Of a stretch of 9,120 nucleotides of DNA, positions 5,313-9,120 are shown piece after piece (within the stretch, counting starts at the first letter, position 1; each line of letters starts with the position of its first letter). The notes beneath the pieces are model-generated. The model worked only from the letters and a program-made list of their open reading frames with translations. It had not been told where the DNA came from and did no database searches. Made by a program: the position numbers and the translations under genes. This stretch comes from Oscillospiraceae bacterium (lineage in GTDB: Bacteria; Bacillota; Clostridia; Oscillospirales; Acutalibacteraceae): NCBI GenBank assembly GCA_019422905.1, contig JAHZCM010000063.1, forward strand, positions 2,465-11,584. Direction: 5' to 3'.

Positions 5313-6242
5313 TCAAAATTCCTTTCCTTTTCGTGCGGTACGCTTTATGTGCAAAAACAGGATTTCGCGCTGCATCTCTGCAATCCCCTGCTTCAAAACA
5401 TTCTCAAGGATTCCCGTAAACTGTCCCTGCGGCAAAAGGTTGACGGCCGGTATGACCATGGCGAGCGAGCCGTTCAGCACGGCGTTGCACTCGCGGTCCG
5501 CCGCATCGCTCTGTTCCCTGGGCAACGCCTGCCCGGTGAAGTCCGAAAGGCCCAGCTTTGCGATAAACGGATTAAAATTCTCATGCAGCAGGTCGTCGGA
5601 CAAATCGTCCGCCGCCTCCATAATATAAACCCAGCGACCGCGCCAATACCCCAGCTGCCGCAAAACCGCCTTTTCGCTTTCGGTCTCGCCCAGCTCCTCA
5701 AAAACCGTGCGGAGCATCTCCGCAGTCGGCGCACAGCAGGCGTCCAGAGAAACGGTTTCCGCATGTTCTGCGGCGCGCTGCTCTTCCATCATCTTCTGCG
5801 CAGCCTCCGCGATAAACGGATAATCCGCACTTGCTTTTTTCAGCGCGCGCCGGCTCAGGCCATACAAAAGCCTGGCGCCGAGGCTTTTGAGCGCGTTCTC
5901 ATCCTCTATATTGTCCCTGCATTTATGCGCGGTCATGATGACGCTCAGCGCCGCCGCCTTATGAAAGCATTCCTCAGCGTATGCGTCTCCGCTTTGCGGG
6001 CAGACGTATGTGCATTTTTTCAGCGGATTGCAGGCGCAACATTTTCGTTCGGCTTTTACCGCAGCATCCCGCTGGTTCAGGGCAAGAAGAGCATAGAACG
6101 TGCAGTCATAGCTGAGCGTCATCCGCATCAGCGGCCCGTAATACCGGCCCAGCGCACGGCACAGCTCGCAATAAACGCCTTTGTATGCGTCGTGCTCCTT
6201 GACGAGCATTTCAGCCTTGAACGGACGCACATACCCAAACAT
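5313..6242 (-). CDS. DUF5685 family protein, Cys-rich and all-helical
   Basis: From ATG 6242 this encodes 309 residues beginning MFGYVRPFKAEMLVKEHDAYKGVYCELCRALG, the characteristic start of DUF5685 proteins. Cysteines cluster at 25, 28, 68, 69, 71, 77 and 81, suggesting a metal site. Two acidic helix motifs are visible, CRDNIEDE (108-115) and ADDLSDD (211-217), the latter leading into NFNPF. No signal peptide or membrane helix is evident, so it is probably cytoplasmic. AAGGAG (6260-6255) lies 12 bases before the start, which is long but the best candidate; an upstream in-frame extension to 6353 begins inside the uvrA-end hairpin and lacks family similarity. The protein has no established function. 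Its immediate partner is the J-domain gene downstream. Confidence 0.85.
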   Translation of the reverse strand: MFGYVRPFKAEMLVKEHDAYKGVYCELCRALGRYYGPLMRMTLSYDCTFYALLALNQRDAAVKAERKCCACNPLKKCTYVCPQSGDAYAEECFHKAAALSVIMTAHKCRDNIEDENALKSLGARLLYGLSRRALKKASADYPFIAEAAQKMMEEQRAAEHAETVSLDACCAPTAEMLRTVFEELGETESEKAVLRQLGYWRGRWVYIMEAADDLSDDLLHENFNPFIAKLGLSDFTGQALPREQSDAADRECNAVLNGSLAMVIPAVNLLPQGQFTGILENVLKQGIAEMQREILFLHIKRTARKGKEF

Positions 6243-6270
6243 AACGCTTACCCGCTCCTTCCCGCTATTT

Positions 6271-6276
6271 ATTGTA
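6271..6276 (-). promoter_or_regulatory. Possible -10 box for the DUF5685-J-domain operon
   Basis: TACAAT on the minus strand matches TATAAT at 5 of 6 positions and lies 28 bases before the DUF5685 ATG, after an A/T-rich stretch (TTTTTTTG). No convincing -35 box is seen 16-18 bases upstream, so this is tentative. It would allow transcription independent of uvrA. Confidence 0.3.
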
Positions 6277-6317
6277 CTCGATCCACAAAAAAATGTGTTG
6301 AACAGTTTGTAAATATT

Positions 6318-6351
6318 GGACGCGCTTCCCGACCTGTCAGAAAGCGCGTCC
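6318..6351 (-). terminator. Hairpin after uvrA, possible terminator
   Basis: GGACGCGCTT and AAGCGCGTCC form a perfect 10-base-pair stem with a 14-base loop, starting 5 bases after the uvrA stop. On the minus strand it is followed by AATATTTAC rather than a U-run, so it may terminate weakly, act with a factor, or protect the uvrA mRNA 3' end. A possible -10 box for the next operon lies just beyond it. Confidence 0.5.
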
Positions 6352-6356
6352 ATGGT

Positions 6357-9120
6357 TCAGCCGGATATCCGCTTTTTATCGCGTTCCAGCATCAGCTTTA
6401 TATATTCTCCGGTATAGGAGTCCGGCGTTTCCGCCACCTGCTCCGGCGTGCCCTCGGCGATCACCGTGCCGCCCTTATCGCCGCCCTCGGGACCGAGATC
6501 GATGATGTGATCCGCCGTCTTGATAAGATCGAGATTATGCTCGATGACGATCACCGTATTGCCGCCGTCAACCAGTTTTTGCAGAACCTCGATCAGCCGG
6601 TGCACATCGGCGATGTGCAGGCCGGTCGTCGGCTCGTCCAGAATATAGACCGTCTTGCCGGTCGGCCTGCGACTCAGCTCCGTCGCGAGCTTCACACGCT
6701 GCGCTTCGCCGCCGGAAAGCGTCGTCGCGGGCTGACCGACCTTGATATAGCCGAGGCCCACGTCGTACAGGGTACGGAGCTTACGCTCGATCTTCGGCAG
6801 ATCCTTGAAAAATTCAAGGCTCTCCTCCACCGTCATTTCGAGCACATCGTAGATGCTCTTCCCCTTATACTTGACCTCCAGCGTCTCGCGGTTGTAGCGC
6901 TTGCCCTTGCACACATCGCAGGCCACATAGACATCCGGCAAAAAGTGCATTTCGATTTTGATAATGCCGTCGCCCTGGCACGCCTCACAGCGGCCGCCCT
7001 TGATGTTAAAGGAGAAGCGGCCGGAATTGAAGCCGCGAATCTTGGCCTCCGGCACGCTGGCGTACAGCTCGCGGATATCCGTGAAAACGCCCGTATAAGT
7101 CGCCGGATTGGAGCGCGGCGTGCGCCCGATGGGCGACTGGTTGATCTGGATCACCTTGTCCAGATGCTCCAGCCCGCGAATCTCCCGGTGTGCGCCCGGT
7201 ACCGTGCGCGCGCCGTTCAGCTCACCCGCCAGCTTTTTATACAGCACCTCGTTGATCAGCGACGATTTGCCCGAACCGGACACGCCCGTGACACAGACAA
7301 ATTTCCCGAGCGGAATATCCACTGTGATGTTTTTCAGGTTGTTCTGCTTTGCGCCGACAATCGTGAGCTTCTTCCCATTTCCGGGGCGGCGCTTTTCCGG
7401 CACCGCAATCGTGCGCGCGCCGCTGAGATACTGCCCGGTGATCGAATCCGGGCATTTCAGGATTCCCTGCACATCGCCGCTGTAAATCACATTGCCGCCG
7501 TGAATGCCCGCGCCGGGGCCGATATCCACAATATGGTCTGCGGCAAGCATCGTATCCTCATCATGCTCGACGACAATCACCGTATTGCCGAGATCCCGCA
7601 GTCGCTTGAGTGTGGCTAGCAGCTTGTGGTTGTCGCGCTGATGCAGGCCGATGCTCGGCTCATCGAGAATATACAGAACCCCCATCAGTGAGGAGCCGAT
7701 ATTCGTCGCGAGCCGGATGCGCTGGCTTTCGCCGCCGGAAAGCGTGGCGGCCGCGCGGGAAAGCGTCAGGTATTCAAGGCCCACGTTTCTGAGGAAGCCG
7801 AGACGCGAGCGGATCTCCTTCAAAATGGAGGCGGCGATCTGCCGGTCACGCTCGGAAAGCTCCAGCTTCTCGATAAAGTCCAGCGCATCGACGACGGACA
7901 TGTCGCAAAGTTCGCTGATGTTCTTCCCGCCGACCGTAACCGCAAGGCTCTCCGGGGACAGCCTGCGCCCATGACAGGCGTCGCAGGGCACGGCGCTCAT
8001 ATACGACTCGATCTCCTCCTTGATCCACGAGGAGGAGGTATCGCGGAAACGGCGTTCCAAATTGTTGATGATGCCTTCAAACTCCGTCTGATACGTGCCG
8101 CTGCCGTATTCGCTCTTGCGGCGCACCGTGATCTTTTCCCCCTTCGTTCCGTACAGAAGAATATCCACGATCTCCGGCGGCAGGTCACGAATCGGGGTAT
8201 CCAGAGAAAAATGATAGTGCTCGGCGAGCGCCTGCATGTACATGGCGGCAATCGTGCTGCCCTCCATGGCCCATCCGCTGCCCTTCAGCCCTCCCTTGCT
8301 GATGGAAAGGCGGTCGTCCGGAATAATCAGAGCGGGATCGATGCGCATAAACACGCCGAGGCCCGTACACTTCGGGCAGGCGCCGGCAGGATTGTTGAAG
8401 GAAAACATGCGCGGCGACAGCTCCTCAATGCTGATGCCGTGCTCCGGGCAGGCGTAGTTCTGAGAGAAAAGGATATCCTCGCCGTCGATCACGTTGACGA
8501 TGACGACGCCGCCCGAAATCTTCGTCGCCGTCTCGATGGAATCGGCAAGGCGCGAACGGATATCCGGCTTGACCACAAGGCGGTCGATGACGATTTCGAT
8601 ATTGTGCTTCTTATTCTTTTCCAGCTTGATCGGCTCCGAGAGGTCGTAGATCAGGCCGTCCGCGCGGACACGGACATAGCCGCCCCTGCGTGCCGTCTCA
8701 AATTCTTTCTGATGCTCGCCCTTCCGCCCGCGCACAACCGGCGCCAGTACCTGGATCTTTGTGCGCTCCGGCAGCGCCAGCACCTGATCGACGATCTGAT
8801 CGACCGTCTGCTGTCGGATCTCCCGGCCGCAGACCGGGCAGTGCGGCACGCCGATACGGGCGTACATCAGGCGCAGATAATCGTAAATTTCCGTGACGGT
8901 ACCCACCGTGGAGCGCGGATTCTTCGAGGTTGTTTTCTGGTCGATGGAGATCGCCGGAGAAAGGCCGTCGATATTGTCCACATCCGGCTTTTCCATCTGC
9001 CCGAGGAACATGCGGGCATAGCTTGAAAGGGACTCCACATACCGCCGCTGCCCCTCGGCGTAGATGGTATCGAACGCCAGCGAGGATTTGCCCGAGCCGG
9101 ACAGGCCGGTGAGCACCACC
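6357..9120 (-). CDS. uvrA: UvrABC system protein A (excinuclease ABC subunit A), N-terminus cut by the window edge
   Basis: About 920 codons are present, starting within VVLTGLSGSGKSSLAFDTIYAEG; roughly 25-30 N-terminal residues of a normal 940-950 are missing. UvrA is the ATP-driven damage sensor of nucleotide excision repair, acting as a dimer that loads UvrB. Residues counted from the GTG at 9119: first Walker A GLSGSGKS (5-12), first signature LSGGESQRIRLA (460-471) and Walker B VLYILDEP (481-488), second Walker A GVSGSGKS (612-619), second signature LSGGEAQRVKLA (801-812) and Walker B VYILDEP (824-830). Zinc-site pairs include CPVC (94-97), CDAC (379-382), CEAC (711-714) and CDVC (734-737). 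The module at 224-251 reads CPEH...CPKC, with His for the second Cys. No frameshift is seen, so the gene appears functional. uvrB, often adjacent, would lie beyond the edge. Confidence 0.98.
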   Translation of the reverse strand, partial: VVLTGLSGSGKSSLAFDTIYAEGQRRYVESLSSYARMFLGQMEKPDVDNIDGLSPAISIDQKTTSKNPRSTVGTVTEIYDYLRLMYARIGVPHCPVCGREIRQQTVDQIVDQVLALPERTKIQVLAPVVRGRKGEHQKEFETARRGGYVRVRADGLIYDLSEPIKLEKNKKHNIEIVIDRLVVKPDIRSRLADSIETATKISGGVVIVNVIDGEDILFSQNYACPEHGISIEELSPRMFSFNNPAGACPKCTGLGVFMRIDPALIIPDDRLSISKGGLKGSGWAMEGSTIAAMYMQALAEHYHFSLDTPIRDLPPEIVDILLYGTKGEKITVRRKSEYGSGTYQTEFEGIINNLERRFRDTSSSWIKEEIESYMSAVPCDACHGRRLSPESLAVTVGGKNISELCDMSVVDALDFIEKLELSERDRQIAASILKEIRSRLGFLRNVGLEYLTLSRAAATLSGGESQRIRLATNIGSSLMGVLYILDEPSIGLHQRDNHKLLATLKRLRDLGNTVIVVEHDEDTMLAADHIVDIGPGAGIHGGNVIYSGDVQGILKCPDSITGQYLSGARTIAVPEKRRPGNGKKLTIVGAKQNNLKNITVDIPLGKFVCVTGVSGSGKSSLINEVLYKKLAGELNGARTVPGAHREIRGLEHLDKVIQINQSPIGRTPRSNPATYTGVFTDIRELYASVPEAKIRGFNSGRFSFNIKGGRCEACQGDGIIKIEMHFLPDVYVACDVCKGKRYNRETLEVKYKGKSIYDVLEMTVEESLEFFKDLPKIERKLRTLYDVGLGYIKVGQPATTLSGGEAQRVKLATELSRRPTGKTVYILDEPTTGLHIADVHRLIEVLQKLVDGGNTVIVIEHNLDLIKTADHIIDLGPEGGDKGGTVIAEGTPEQVAETPDSYTGEYIKLMLERDKKRISG

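Noticed and set aside
5313..6353. A longer DUF5685 reading starting at 6353
   Set aside because: The extra 37 residues would be encoded by the uvrA-end hairpin and putative promoter; family proteins start at the MFGYVRPF segment.
4587..7619. A 1010-codon open frame on the plus strand, antisense to the J-domain, DUF5685 and uvrA genes
   Set aside because: It is codon-aligned with the three minus-strand genes, so it stays open merely because they avoid the codons TTA, CTA and TCA, as GC-rich genes often do. Its translation is rich in Arg, His and Ala with no recognisable domain, and the opposite strand encodes clear conserved proteins.
7971..9026. A 351-codon plus-strand frame antisense to uvrA
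   Set aside because: It is the continuation of the same shadow frame; the conserved UvrA motifs on the minus strand account for the sequence.
1..9120. CRISPR arrays, insertion sequences, tRNA or rRNA genes, prophage or defence-system genes
   Set aside because: No spaced repeat series, transposase motifs, cloverleaf-like segments or phage proteins were seen; all long stretches are explained by the listed genes.

Overview
The window looks like chromosomal DNA from an anaerobic Firmicute of the class Clostridia (gut Oscillospiraceae or similar). This rests on the fairly GC-rich coding sequence, purine-rich Shine-Dalgarno sites, sigma-A-type promoters, and a DUF5685 plus J-domain protein pair of a kind I associate with Clostridia. 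I see no tRNA, rRNA, CRISPR array, insertion sequence or phage gene. The content is ordinary core or conserved-accessory chromosome.

Left part (1-661): the 5' two-fifths or so of a MurR/RpiR-family transcription factor gene runs leftward off the window edge from a start at 350. The 311-base gap before the next gene is a divergent control region. It holds a leftward sigma-A-type promoter (-35 at 480-485, -10 at 457-462), a strong hairpin in the regulator's 5' leader, several palindromes, and a rightward extended -10 promoter (618-626) preceded by a near-identical direct repeat.

Centre-left (662-3941, + strand): three tightly coupled genes encode a MoxR AAA+ ATPase, a DUF58 protein and a multi-pass membrane protein. 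The starts overlap the preceding stops by 1 and 4 bases. This is the familiar MoxR-DUF58-transglutaminase arrangement, with one difference: the membrane protein has the layout of a TgpA-type protein (membrane bundle, last membrane helix, DUF4129-like tail), but a short acidic linker stands where the transglutaminase domain would be. A hairpin at 3958-3987 separates this operon from the convergent genes.

Right part (4024-9120, - strand, read right to left): uvrA (truncated at its N-terminus by the window edge), a DUF5685 protein, a J-domain/TPR/Cys-rich protein 3 bases further on, and a small polytopic membrane protein that could be an ECF-type substrate-binding subunit. UvrA is the damage-recognition ATPase of nucleotide excision repair. 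The DUF5685 and J-domain genes appear to form a two-gene unit of unknown function, both products being rich in clustered cysteines.

The two places most worth attention are the transglutaminase-less MoxR/DUF58 operon and the Cys-rich J-protein/DUF5685 pair. Neither amounts to a demonstrated new system from sequence alone.
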